A DNA stretch of 64,000 bases from positions 24,700,352 through 24,764,351 of the forward strand of contig OZ038453.1 of NCBI GenBank assembly GCA_964036195.1, in the 5' to 3' direction. The position numbers were made by a program, and so were the translations under genes. The stretch's first letter is position 1, and each line of letters opens with the position of its first letter. Origin of the DNA: Sphaerolaimus hirsutus. Lineage: Eukaryota > Nematoda > Chromadorea > Monhysterida > Sphaerolaimidae. Below the pieces are notes generated by a model. That model was not told where the DNA came from, ran no database searches, and saw nothing but the letters and a program-made list of their open reading frames with translations. Positions 15,001 through 25,415 of this stretch are shown in pieces.

Positions 15001-15816
15001 AAGTGTCATAAGTCATGAAAATACCCTGACAAATATGAAATGTCATGCAAACTGTTAAAAGGCATGTAAAATGCCCTGTAAAATGTCAAATGTCATGCAA
15101 AAACTGTCTTAAGTCATGTAAAATGCTAAACGTTTTGCAAAGTGTCAAAAGTCCTGTAAAATACCCTGGCAAATGTGAAATGTCATGCACACTGTTAAAA
15201 GTCATGTAAAATGTGAAACGTTTTGCAAACTGTCAAAAGTCATGTAAAATGCCAAACGTTTTGCAAAGTGTCAAAATCCTGTAAAATACCCTGGCAAATG
15301 TGAAATGTCATGCACACTGTTAAAAGTCATGTAAAATGTGAAACGTTTTGCAAAGTGTCAAAAGTCATGTAAAATGCCAAAAGCCGTTTTCTACACTCCA
15401 CCATTTAAAATAGTCAATTCACATGAGGGGCATTTTCTAGACTAAAAAATTCTTTTGGTGGAAATGTAGAAAAATTTATACCACCAGCATAAAAATGTTC
15501 TTCCAATCGTTTTGTTAGCATTTTCTGTCCTTATCACAACGTGTATATTTCCCAAGAGCTAGCGTTTTTTCAAATCTGGAATCTTGCCAACAACCACCAT
15601 GACAAAATCGGGCCAATTTGTCCAATCATTTTTCCACTCACCACTATTATTACTGCCGTCACAGGCCCTCAGGCAATTCGCAGTATCTCTGAGCATCATC
15701 TGCACATTTTGGTCCAAATCGCAACCATTTTCATTTTCCAAGCATTGCAAAGCTATAGCTGCCAAATCGGATAGAAATCTCAATTCGTTTTGGCAATTTT
15801 GAATTAATTGTTCCAT
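1..15816 (-). CDS. NCOA: p160-type nuclear receptor coactivator (NCOA/SRC/taiman-like), C-terminus beyond window
   Basis: Seventeen exons, phases all consistent: 15816-15642, 14822-14701, 10775-10688, 10526-10422, 10344-10231, 9372-9017, 8785-8604, 7483-7398, 7311-7167, 6019-5815, 4108-3829, 3012-2845, 2532-2361, 2104-1863, 1138-921, 787-503 and 63 to the left edge, giving 1002 codons. Residues 10-50 align with the p160 HLH segment, but no basic region precedes them. Residues 59-215 form one PAS domain (LDLMDGFCLIL, RSIFSYVSPEDHQKISNILP, RIVCIARQP), which matches p160 PAS better than AhR or CLOCK by eye. Then come KMEPG repeats, Gln-rich stretches, basic clusters (KPKAKRKPR, KKKRLTKKEK), one LxxLL box (LVKLL, 689-693) and a long Ser/Pro/Gln/Asn-rich tail. 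Family role, from knowledge: nuclear scaffold linking ligand-bound nuclear receptors to acetyltransferases. The start is the first ATG of the HLH exon; an upstream exon is possible. The exon 14 donor (GTGTGT) competes with an in-frame stop at 1849-1851. Confidence 0.82.
1209..1473. repeat. Palindromic element in NCOA intron 14
   Basis: About 50-bp inverted arms: CACAGCGATTCACCAACGTG at the left and its near-complement ending at 1472, plus GGGGACAACGT/ACGTTGTCCCC. The centre holds AAATGCATGCTGCAATTGGG. There is no coding content, and I saw no second copy in this window. Confidence 0.6.
2480..2494 (-). other. NCOA: LxxLL nuclear-receptor box in NCOA exon 13
   Basis: The codons read LVKLL within MLVKLLEQTP. 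In p160 coactivators an amphipathic LxxLL helix docks into the AF-2 groove of nuclear receptors (known). It is the only LxxLL I found in the 1002 residues visible; vertebrate p160 proteins usually have three central boxes. Confidence 0.6.
4841..5049. mobile_element. hAT-like miniature element, family B (CAGGGGTCTCC termini)
   Basis: Terminal inverted repeat CAGGGGTCTCC / GGAGACCCCTG. Flanks AATCTAAA (4833-4840) and AATGTAAA (5050-5057) are an 8-bp target-site duplication with one mismatch. The inside is C-runs plus GATAGATAG-type words, in the reverse orientation to the longer copies. It lies in NCOA intron 10. Confidence 0.75.
5149..5600. mobile_element. hAT-like miniature element, family A (CAGGGACGTATCCAGG termini)
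   Basis: Termini CAGGGACGTATCCAGG and its complement, with perfect 8-bp duplications GCTGTTCG at 5141-5148 and 5601-5608. Inside are G/C homopolymer runs, a GGCGCCATGGCGC word cluster and an ATATGTATGTAAATATG motif. No transposase is coded. It lies in NCOA intron 10. Confidence 0.85.
6593..7093. mobile_element. hAT-like miniature element, family B
   Basis: Termini CAGGGGTCTCC / GGAGACCCCTG, flanked by perfect TTGTAAGG duplications (6585-6592 and 7094-7101). The interior has repeated GATAGATAGATAGCT words and G-runs of 9-13. It lies in NCOA intron 9, close to exon 9. This is the reference copy for the family. Confidence 0.87.
9089..9220 (-). repeat. NCOA: Coding heptad repeat KMEPGxx in NCOA exon 6
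   Basis: Six consecutive heptads of the form K-M-E-P-G-x-x are coded by a roughly 21-bp unit whose plus-strand core is GGCGCCAGGCTCCATTTT. The last unit has KKLEPG. Positions x-x vary (IV, AM, NM, TI, AK), while K, M, E, P and G are kept, so length has grown by unit duplication under coding constraint or recently. Flanks are Ala/Pro/Gly-rich (MAPGA) and Gln-rich. Confidence 0.85.
9581..10083. mobile_element. hAT-like miniature element, family A, nested in a CGAATAA/CCCC element
   Basis: Starts CAGGGACGTAGGCAGG and ends CTGGCTACGTCCTTG, with perfect 8-bp duplications CCCCCCTT (9573-9580 and 10084-10091). The target is itself a repeat, seen at 9551-9580 and 10084-10199. It is in NCOA intron 5 and carries GGCGCC words. 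Confidence 0.83.
10932..11216. mobile_element. hAT-like miniature element, family G (TAGTGGTGGAAAAAGCGCC termini)
   Basis: Perfect 8-bp duplications CCCATGAC (10924-10931 and 11217-11224). The termini TAGTGGTGGAAAAAGCG and complement enclose an array of AAGCGCCATGGCGCTTTT words, palindromic at both the word and element level. It lies in NCOA intron 2. Confidence 0.85.
11440..12005. repeat. Decayed copy of dispersed family C
   Basis: Shares with the intact copy at 17949-18460 the order: A/T run with TTTAAAGCTCC, a TATGGTTATGAGT stretch, a TGGCTGTAGAGTCAT block and the AATGAAAACCAACTCTAATG block near 11920. The termini are not intact. It is in NCOA intron 2. Confidence 0.6.
12014..12560. repeat. 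Dispersed repeat with GAGTACAGAAAACGTAA core
   Basis: Two opposed blocks contain a form of GAGTACAGAAAACGTAA and TACATTTCCTCTG. Related blocks occur at 25915-26170, 35965-36110 and 37330-37410. The long reading frame across 12014-12568 on the minus strand is A/T-rich and matches no family I know, so I treat it as repeat. Confidence 0.5.
12638..13370. mobile_element. Composite family A hAT-like element
   Basis: Outer termini CAGGGCCGTATCCAGG and CTGGATACGTCCCTG, with perfect 8-bp duplications CATCCTAT (12630-12637 and 13371-13378). A second copy of the right terminus sits inside (about 13055-13073), and the GGCGCC block is present twice, so this looks like an internally duplicated element. 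It is in NCOA intron 2. Confidence 0.83.
13712..13897. repeat. Palindromic miniature element, AGTTGACGG centre
   Basis: The arms read AAACTCATAAATAAGCTTTGAACG and its complement around a GTCAACTGCAGTTGACG centre, with TTTTCACAC/GTGTGAAAAC at the outside. Similar ones are at 3131-3362, 14465-14622, 18867-19256, 26257-26440, 31360-31525, 40378-40580, 44368-44560 and 49723-49862. Confidence 0.65.
14701..15816 (-). other. NCOA: NCOA exons 1-2: degenerate HLH and start of PAS domain
   Basis: Exon 1 (15642-15816, 58 residues) has the spacing of the p160 helix-loop-helix: FLSDLAAIAL as helix 1, then NVQMMLRDTANCLRAC as helix 2. Exon 2 (14701-14822) begins ADLLNKMLDLMDGF, the usual entry to the p160 PAS fold (family form: LEALDGF). 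Intron 1 (14823-15641) is largely filled with a short tandem repeat, listed separately. The exon 2 donor is GTCAGT, which is weaker than its neighbours. Confidence 0.65.
14856..15381. repeat. GTCATG/TGTAAAATG tandem array in NCOA intron 1
   Basis: About 500 bp of degenerate tandem units built from AAGTCATGTAAAATG, AAATGTCATGCAAAGTG and TACCCTGGCAAATGTG. The array starts with AGTCCCAGACCTTGTAAAATG, which is the terminus of a palindromic element found short and complete at 32510-32640 and 62576-62752. A long expanded copy therefore sits directly upstream of NCOA exon 2. Confidence 0.75.
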
Positions 15817-16640
15817 TTGTCATTGATTGTATTTTTATTTTTGGTGCTAATTTACATAGATGACGAGATTTTGGGTGGCGGCCATTTCTGACGGAAAAAA
15901 ATTGCGAAGTGGGTAGATTAATTGTAGATGCAAAAACGTTACTTTGCAAAATGACATTTCAATTTGGAATGGTAATGTCTTCTTTAAGCGCAGCACGAGT
16001 ATAATTTTGATTTAAAAACTTTTTAATCATGATTTGCGCATGCGGCTTTGCGTACGAATGTGCCTAAGGCCCCCGCACACGCTAGTTGACATCTACACCA
16101 AATGTCAACTGATTCCGTTCCCAATTCAAAGCTTGCGTTTGAACGTCGTTCCTCGGCTCGTCAGCAAGCTTTGAATCGGGACCAGCACCAGTTGACATTT
16201 AGTGTCGATGTCAACTAGCGTGTGTGGGCCCTAACGCACGGTACTTGACAACATAAATGTCCAAAACTGATAAATCTGTTTTGGCGACCCGTCAACTAGT
16301 TGACACATCGTGTGTCAACTGTTCTGTGTCAACTCAGATCTCGGCTTCACGTGTCACATAGCGATCCAATGCACAACATTTATTCTTCAACATTGCCGCA
16401 TGTGCATTTGGAGATCGCTGTGTGACACTTGAAGCCGAAATCGTAGTTGACACAGACCAGTTGACACACGATATGTCAACTAGTGTGTGGGCTACCCATG
16501 AACACATTTGAGTTCACCAGAATGAATCATTTTTGAACTTTTTCACCGGTACTCAACCGTCTCCTCATTCTGGTCAACTAAAATGCCTTTAAAACTGATT
16601 TATCAGTTTTGGAAATCGGGATTGTCAACTAGCGTACGCA
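15817..16640. repeat. Upstream flank of NCOA: cluster of TAGTTGACA palindromes
   Basis: The stretch 15817-16070 has no recognisable gene; it would hold the NCOA 5' UTR and promoter if exon 1 is first. At 16076-16212, 16229-16490 and 16495-16640 lie three palindromic elements with CACACTAGTTGACA-type ends and complementary arms (for example GAGATCGCTGTGTGACACTT and its partner near 16352). Confidence 0.5.
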
Positions 16641-16979
16641 TGACCAATGGGTAAAAGCTTGCGTACACACTGAACGAGATGAAAACATTCAAACTGAACA
16701 TAAAATAACATAAATTTTACCGTTTTTTCAACATTTGGACGCTACTTGACAAATTCAGCGGTGTATTGCATTTAGGTACATAAAATAGATGCATAAATAC
16801 ACCAGTAAATAAAAAAACTTGTGTATTCTTGTTCATTTGTGTACACACATAAGTGCATAGTTTTTGACTAATGATGGTATAATGTGAAAGTAATGACATG
16901 TCACGTACTCAAATACACAATGATAAATTACAGTCCATACTATATAAATGTATATCCGAAATGCTTTAGTAGTCTGTCT

Positions 16980-17890
16980 ATCCTTGACACTGTTCAGCTA
17001 TCAGTTTCAGTGGTCTAGTAGGGGGGGGGGGTTTACCCCCTCAAATGCTCTAGCTAACTATTTATTCCGGAGGTCTATTCCAATGCATAATTGTATGGCT
17101 ACTCACCCCTGAAACCCCCGCCCCCTCCCTAAAAATCGATTTGTTAAAAAATCCCCCAAGTTTTGTTAATTTTCATTTCGTTTTACCTACTTTCACTTTC
17201 AAAATCATTAGTTCATGAGCCTTATTTCCTATTTTCATATATTTTAGTTATGTAAATATGTGACTAATAGCTATACACCTATTTTTCACATATTTAAGTG
17301 ATTTTGCTCATTTTTCGTCATGCTACACCAACAAAAAGTTAATATTTATATTGAAACCCCTTGAACCCCAGAAAACTTTTTCAGCTATCGTATTTCCTCG
17401 AGTACCCCCCTCGAAATACCCCAGGGGTTTTATATATTTGGACCCCCGCGGGGCTTCATATAGATAGTAAATCGCTCCTCCGGAGGGATAGATAGCTGAA
17501 AAATTTTCTGGGGGGGGGGGCTCGCGGGGGTTCAATATATAGGCTTTTCTGAGGTATAGATGGAAGAAAACGGGGAAAATCGCTAAAAGTAGGAGAAAAA
17601 CAGCTAAAAATAGGTATATAAGTACATATAGTAAAAAAAATAGCCGAAAATAGGCAATACGGAACATGAATTTGAATTTTGAAGAACTATAAAAAGGTAC
17701 AAAAACTAGCGATTTTGGGCGAAAATTGGGGCCAAATTTCTTTAAAATCGCCTCAGATAGATAGATAGCTGGCCGATTTGGGGGGGGGGGTTAGGGGATA
17801 GCAGCCCAAAATTTTGCCTCTGGGATAGATAGATAGGTGGCGGATTTTGGGGGGGGGGGGGGTAACCCCCTTAATCCCCCAATACCCCCC
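16980..17890. repeat. Degenerate family B hAT-like remnants with G-runs
   Basis: From 17430 to 17880 there is the family B interior (AAATCGCTCCTCCGGAGGG, GATAGATAGATAGCTG, long G-runs) without intact CAGGGGTCTCC ends. The part 16980-17110 has GGTCTAGTAGGGGGGG and CCCC-rich words of the same kind. No gene is seen. Confidence 0.5.
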
Positions 17891-17948
17891 ATATTGAGTG
17901 TAAAAGGAACGACAAAGGCTACTGTTTGTTATCCGGGAAATGCAGAAC

Positions 17949-18460
17949 TAGGGTTGGAAAAGAACGTTTTTTTCAACTCTTATGTTTTTTTAAAAGCTCC
18001 CAGATATGGCTCTGGGTCAACATATATAGGTATATCAGACAGTGGCAATACTCTGTGATGTTATATATGACCATATAATGGCTGTGGAGCCATGGGATAC
18101 CATTATAAGTGGCGATTTGTGTCAAAAATATCCATTTTTTGTCAATACGTTCCTATATCGCCTCAACGTATACATGGAAGCACATTACCTCAATATTATA
18201 TACTACAGAAACATGTAGGCTTATTTACCCATGGTAGCACATAGAAATGGATGCTTTGATACTAAAAATGCCACAAAACCAATGAAAACAACCACCAATG
18301 TCAATTTGTGTGTGAAATTGCGCGCTTGCGCGCAAAAATTTTGCAAAATATCTAGTGCTTAGTACTCAAAATTTTGGCCGATGTTTTAAAAATAAAAAAA
18401 ATGTTCCGGACCTCGTGTTTGTTTTAAATAAAACGTTTAAAAAAACATCGGCCAACCCTA
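17949..18460. mobile_element. hAT-like miniature element, family C (TAGGGTTGG termini)
   Basis: Perfect 8-bp duplications TGCAGAAC at 17941-17948 and 18461-18468. Termini TAGGGTTGG and CCAACCCTA are followed inward by T-runs/A-runs and ACGTTT words. It has no coding capacity and serves as the intact reference for the interrupted copy at 28449-31078. Confidence 0.88.
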
Positions 18461-18599
18461 TGCAGAACACATGCAGTCTATAGAGTCGTGGTTTTTGGCG
18501 GGGTCTGGTTTTTTTGGGAGACATGGCGGTTTTTGTTACATTTTTCAATGTCTGTGTACGTACGTCACAAACAACAATTTAGTACTGGGATTTCAAAAA

Positions 18600-21250
18600 A
18601 AATCTGGCGAAATAATAACCCCCCTCGAAATACCACCCTCGTTTAACCCCCTCAAAATTCTCACTCTGAAACAGACACCCCCCGGGGGGTATTTTGAGGA
18701 AATACGGTATCTATCCCTATTGAGGTACGATCAACTAGCTGTCCAACCCAGGGGGTCCAAATCTAAATACAACACTCCTGATCAGTCAATTTATCTACCC
18801 TGCACCCCCTAAATTTCCCATTTGTGTGGATCAAATTTTGGGCGATTTTGATGCAATTTTTGCGCACACTATTTTTCTACAGAAATTTTGGAAAAATTGG
18901 ACAATTCATAAATCAGCTTTGAAGGCATTTGAGTTTATCAGAATAAGGTGTCTGTCAAATACTGGTGATAACTCATTCAGGTAAACTAAAATGACTCATT
19001 GGGCCCACACACTAATTGACATCGCAAATTCGCGTCAACTCAGTGTCAATTGAATAATACAAGAAGTTTGTAAAAAACATCACACTTAACAGGAACAATG
19101 AAAATGAAGTGTCATGATGTAAAATTAACTATGCTCTATCAGATAGATAAGTTGAAATCACAATATCACTTAAATTCAGTTGACATCCAGTGTGTGGGGG
19201 CCCAATCCAGTAAACTCAAATGCGTTAGATGCAAATTTATGAGAAAATTTCAGTAGAAAACTTATCTCTCCATCTAGTCCAATCCAAAAACTCTAGCACC
19301 CTAAAATCGCAAAAACACAAAAATGATTTTGGAACCGAAAACCTTCAAAACGAATGCAAAATGGCTCGGTGTAAATAATTGCGTACGTGATGTGGAGTAA
19401 ACTGAAGCAACGCATTACTTCGCTGTTGCACGGCAATATTCATTCGCGCATACACGGTGGTTCAAGTTACGGATGGATTATTTTTGATGTTTTTTTAGTT
19501 TATAGATGTCACACATTGCGTGAAAATCTACCATAATGTGCCTACACACACTAGTTTTCACCGTGATATCGTGTGAAAACTGAAATTTTTTCAAATGCGG
19601 ATTAATCAACATGGTTGAATGATTTTATTTTATTTAAATGTGAACTTAAATTAATGAAAGTTTAAATTTAAAAATTTGAAAACTAAAACACATTTAGCAT
19701 ACAATATGAGTAGGCTGGATGTCGCCATGTGGCCATTTCAGTTTTCACAGAAGTCACGGTGAAAACTAGTGTGTGTAGGGCCAATACGTCTGAATAGTGA
19801 GCCGATTTATGCATACTGTTTTTCATCAAATTATGGTAAAGCGTGCAGTCTGCGCAATATCGCATGCTGAATATAATGTTCAAAGGGTTTGAAAAAAGTA
19901 TATTTCTTAAAAACAACACAATATTTCAGGTGTTCTTGTAACATATATAATAAATAAGCATGTTACGTGTATTTATGTATGTAAGTGTAGATGGTCAGCA
20001 TGTAAATATACAAAGCAATAAATTGGTAAGTTTTGCTAAAAATTATATTAAATAAAAATAGCCAAAAATATGCATATCGGCACACACATGGCTAAAAAAG
20101 GCATATAAGCATATAGCTTGAAATAAATGAAAAAGGCAATGTAGCATCTGAACAAATGAATTCAAAGGGTGAAAAAGTTATGGTTTTTAAATTAAGGTAA
20201 AAAAATTGAACCAAATGTATACAGTTATAGCCAGCTGATCATGGGGGTTCAGATTAGTTGCCAAAATATATCCCCCAGGATAAATAGATAATTGGGGTAC
20301 TTTGGGATTATCGCACCCCCCCCCCGTTAGATCCCTGGCACCATTCCATCCTGAAAATTCTCACATTCAAATTTGAAGAAAAAAAATCCGTTCAAAATCA
20401 ATCAATTTCCGAGCCACCCTGCATTAAAACGGAGCATGTTTTGATTTCGATACATTCACATGGACACGAGAAGGGAAAGCTGTGCAAACAGTGTAATATT
20501 AATCGATGATAAGTTAAATAACCCCCCTGCCGGAGTCTGCCTTTGTAGATTTTGGGTGATATTTGTGTTGAATTTTGATGATATTTATGTTCAATTTTTA
20601 TGGGGGATTCTATTCAGAAAGATGGTATATGTTGGAATTTTTGATGACGGATAAAAAGTGACGACATATTTTTAAAAAATCAATAAAAATCAACTATCAT
20701 TATCAACACAATATTCAATAGCCATTGAATTGGTTTATTTAAGAATGCATTTATACTCGTCGGACCGCAAAGTATGTGCCCAAAACGACTTATGTCTTAG
20801 TCGAAAATGCCCGAGTAGGATACTTATGCGCACTTTTACAAATAAAAAGAAAAATACTTATTAAAAAAATAAAAGGCGGAGTCGCGTACAAGGTACTTGT
20901 ACAATGTCTTTTTCCTGAAACATTTTTTAAAACAATTTTGATTTTATTCACGATGACATCATGATTAATAGCGGTGCGTTTCCTACCGAAAAAAATGCAT
21001 GGCACCCGGTCCGCTGAGTAAACAGCGAATATTTGCCCGTGTCAATTCCGGACCGTGTAAAATACCCTGTGATTTGTTGAATTTCGTGCAAATTGTCAAA
21101 AGTCATGTAAAATATCTGGAAAATGTCAAATGTCATGCAGTGTCAAAAGTCATGTAAAGTGCCCTGGAAAATGGCAAAAATGGACATTTTACAAGTCATT
21201 TACATGACTTTTCACACTTTGCATGACATTTGACATTTTACAGGGCATTT
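18600..21250. repeat. Intergenic stretch with scattered palindromic repeats
   Basis: 18601-18712 is a CTCGAAATAC/CCCC element ending in AGGAAATACGGTA. 18867-19256 is a palindrome of the AACTCATAAATCAGC type. 19543-19780 is a palindrome with CTACACACACTAGTTTTCAC ends. 20270-20335 is a family B scrap. 21040-21250 is a palindrome of the GTCATG/TGTAAAATG family. I see no gene in the remaining A/T-rich sequence. Confidence 0.5.
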
Positions 21251-21774
21251 TAAAAGCTTTGAGACAGTTCACATTCAATGATAAAATTACAGTATTTCTT
21301 TAAATAGAGGGCACTTTTCCACACAGTTTATCATCATACACTTGTAAAAGTTTAGCGTTTGCAAAATTCAGGGTTTTTAGATCTTTTAGTTTGCATGCTA
21401 AAATTGTAAAAAATTGCTAGAAAGCTTAACATTGAGCTGCAAGCTTTAAAATGATAATTGACATTTTAGTTACATTTTTTAAACTATTTTGAGTTTCAGC
21501 CGCTTTTCTCTTACTTGAAATATTACATGTTTACAGTTCGAAAACTTAAAAACAAGGAAGTTTTTCAAAACTATATTCAAAAGCCTTTGATTAAAACAAA
21601 TGCACGCCTTAGTGAAGATTAAACAGTGTGCAGACAGCATATTGCAAAATATTGAAGTTTTATGAATAACTAGCAAATGATATAAAAAAGTTCATCATCA
21701 CTTCGAGTGGCAGTATTGCATAAAAAGTTAAGTAAGTGAATATTGAGATAAACATTGGACTTATTCTGTATTAC

Positions 21775-22525
21775 CGTAAAACCTTGAATTACCCCGCCAC
21801 CCTTGAATTACACCCCCCCTAAAATTTTACTGGGGAAATAATAACCCCCCTCGAAATACCCCCACCCATGTTTAGTGTAAAGATGATGTACAGGACAAAT
21901 ACCGCGGTTTGGGATCTGTAGGGCAGGGTTTATGCGTACCCTAAAACCTCGAATAAGACCCCAGGGAGTTATTTTTTCCTCAGACGCTATGGAGGGGGAG
22001 TTAGTCAAGGGGGGTATTCGAGGGGGGAGTTATTTTTTCTTCGAAAAACTTGGATTTAATTCATTGTATGGGTGCAGTCTCTAAACTCATGTATGTCAGG
22101 TATATAACTGTCCAACAACAACAAAAAGATGTGTATACATTGCATACACATTATGTATCTGCTCTCGCTGCTGTAGGATAATATTCTTTTGTATTTTTGT
22201 ATTGTATCGTTTTCACCCGGAGAGGATGAAGTTATTCAAGAGGGGGAGTTATTCGAGGGGGATTTATTTTTTCCTCACCTCGCCAACAGGGGGGAGTTAT
22301 TCGAGGGGGGTTTTATTCGAGGACAGTTATATACATCTACCTATAAACACATCGTCTATGCAATTGTTTGATTTTTCTACGTCTATGAGTATGTGGAATT
22401 TCACAAAATTTTTGGCAAATCATATATCCCCTCGAATAAGTCCCCCGCTCGAATTACCCCCACTACTGAATATTTGCTGGCGAAATAATAATCCCCCAGG
22501 GGGTATTTCGGGGTAATACGGTAAA
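21775..22525. repeat. G/C-run elements with TACCGTA and CGAATAA words
   Basis: Repeated GGGGGAGTTATTCGAGGGGG and complementary CTCGAATAA/CCCCC words, with TACCGTAAAACC at 21774 and AATACGGTAAAT at 22515. Other copies: 25420-25580, 27320-27566, 35550-35970, 38690-39405, 39470-39734 and 45632-45730. No protein is coded. Confidence 0.6.
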
Positions 22526-25415
22526 TACTCTTTTGATTGTTTCTGTCGAACAATTCAATTAACCAACTTTTTAACTCGAGTCGATTAATTATTTTCTAAT
22601 ATTAAAACTACTTTTCATAAAAATAAGTTGCGGATTTTAATTAAGCTGTGCTTCATGAGTATCAATCATTATTAAACATATGTGGAATTTTCTCATATGT
22701 GGTTAACTTTACAATGAGAATATAGTGAGAACAAGTAGACATAATTAAAACTAATTAATTGCACTTACTACAACACACATTTATTTATAAAAATCGCTAT
22801 AATGAGTGCAATTAATTGGCATGTTTACGGGTCGTTAGGACAACATAAAGGTAGAATATTACCATTTATCCAGAAAAGATCAGATATTTTTAGATTTGAA
22901 AGCTAGAAAATGTATAAAATATAAATAATTCTATCCAAAAACCCTCGCCACAAAAATGCACATTTTCGATTAAATTGCTACACGTGTTTTGCGCAAAAAT
23001 TTCTGCCCATTCCAAATTCTACGGGCGCACACGTGACCCGAACAAAATGGTGCTATTATGAACGCAGGTAAAAAGTATGCGATTTTGCGACAACGCGAAA
23101 AATGGATATCGATCAAATTTGAGGCATTTAGATTCAGATATTTTCGGATGCGTTGATTAAGAACATTTTGACAAAAAAAAAGAAAAATACGACAAGAAAA
23201 AGTCCTGCTTGATTACGCTCAAGCTTGGAAAGTTGCAAAAAAGTGCCAAAAGTAAATTTCAAAAATAAAGTGCCAAAAATAAGTTTCAAGTTTCTATCAA
23301 ACATTTTTATCAATTCGAAGCCGCCGCGCATCGAATAAGGAAGGAAACATTCGAAATCTGCACACAATAGGGCACATGTGTATTTCAATTTGTGTTACCC
23401 ATAGTTGCACACCTGGAGACTGATTTCTAAATACGTGATTTCGAAATTGTGACGGAAAATTGTGGCTTTTTATAAAAAAAATTCAAAATTTTTTAGTCTG
23501 GTTACCCTCTCGAATCAATGTCACATTTCACCATACTTATCCTATCCAACAACTTTCCCACCCATGCCCTCAAATGCAGTTCTACAATGGTTTTTGGGGG
23601 TGTGTACCTAAATACATACATATGTAATGTGCATGAGTACGCGTTGTGGCCAGCCAATACCTTTAGTTTACACATGCAGTTGCGCATGGGGCACTGTGTA
23701 AGTAAAACTGAAACTATGCGCGATTCATTGCTCCAGTTGTCACTTGTTGGGGGGTTAATCAAAATTGTGTGCAAATTTTGGGGGGTTTTGAGGGGGTTTG
23801 GTTTTGGTGTGATTTGTGCTTGTGAATTAGATAGGATTTGACTTTTTTGTTGGGTTTTTGCGTTGTGAAAATGTGTTGAAGCTGTTTGTGTGGTCAGAAC
23901 TGTCACAACTTTTGTGTTAAACATTTATATCCAAACTCAAAAATTCATATGACATTGAAATCCAAAAATTTAAATTTCATTTTTGTGCGCCCACCCGCAA
24001 ACAATCTTGCTCGAGGCTCATTCCTACACAAATACATACAAATGTAAATAAATACATGCAATACACATTTTCTGAGGGTGAAAACTTTCACTAAAAATTA
24101 CCATAGTCATCTGAACAAGCCTCATTTCATCATACCCCCAACATAACTGAAACCATCATTTTTGTTCCTCAAAAATCATTAAAATACAGTAACCTCCCGA
24201 ATTACTATTCATCCAGATTACTGTACCTTCACATGCAAAGTACATGCATATCAAACTCTACCTGTGCACATGGATGTATGCATGCGCGTGACCCAGTGCC
24301 CCAGTGTTGAAGGAGGGTACAGGGTGTCCCATTTTGAAAATGAAATTTGCAAATTTGAATGTTTCTGAATTTGGGTGCTGCTTTACTGTCAGCTATAGGT
24401 GACTTGATGGAATGTTGATGCATTGGCGGGTAATTGTGTATGTTGGTATCTGATGCTATTAGTTCAGTTGGAATTGCGGCATGCGTACTAGTTGACACCT
24501 GTCAACTCAGCTGGTCTGGTGGCCAACCCTAAAAAGTGTCTTAAGCACATTTCAGCTAAGAGGAGCATAAATTTATTTTGGGCTTCACTAAATACTTGGT
24601 TCACAGTGACAAAAGTTACACACTAATTCACGCCCATGGAGAAACTTATGTTTTAAATGGAATTTTTAGCTGACCGATGGTTTCAGTTGACTGTTGTTTT
24701 TGATCACATAATGCATATCGCTATTTCCGGATTCTGTTGACGATATTTGTGAAAATTGTAGATTTGTTGGGCTTTTTATGTGACAGAAATTCGAAAATTT
24801 TCCGGCGGTTATGTAAAAATTTCAAATGAACCACACCGTACGGCCCAGGTGACAATTTGTGCTCACTTTTTGATCATTTTTGATGTAGGATTCTGTTTTT
24901 GGCACATTTCGCATGTTGTGAAAAAGTGGCGGTAAAATGCAGCGATGAAAAAAATGTGGAAACGAAAGGAGACATGATTAGTGAAACCTAGAATGATATA
25001 TTGAAAATTGAGTAGACATGAATTAGAAATGACATATATATAATCAAGTTGATTGCATCAGCTTTCTAAAACTCAGTTCAAAAATGTAATTAGGTAAAAT
25101 GTGTCAATTTGAAATGAAACAAGAAAATCGGCTCCGTGGGGATTTAAATGTGAGTATTTGGTATGTTTTTGGTGTGGCGATTTGTGATCGGGACTTGCAT
25201 TTTGGGGAGTTTAGATCGGGATAGAGACACGAAAGTCCTAACACTTTCCCAGGATTCGGAATGGGGGGTATTCCATTTGAACCATGGTATTGTGTTGAAG
25301 GCATTGCCGATTTGGGGGTGGACCCCCCCCCCCCCAAAACAAAAACCTATCCACCCCCATTGGAGATCCTCAGCCAAATCTCGATACCAATCGTGTTCGC
25401 GAGAATTGAATAAGT
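22526..25415. other. Intergenic stretch without a gene I can assign
   Basis: A/T-rich sequence. A weak three-exon minus-strand candidate is discussed under findings (23542-23607, 23661-23742 and an uncertain exon ending near 24262). The short plus-strand frame at 25163-25441 ends in a C-run and looks non-coding. A short inverted repeat around 22740-22830 (TTAATTGCAC / GTGCAATTAA) is the only other structure. Confidence 0.4.
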
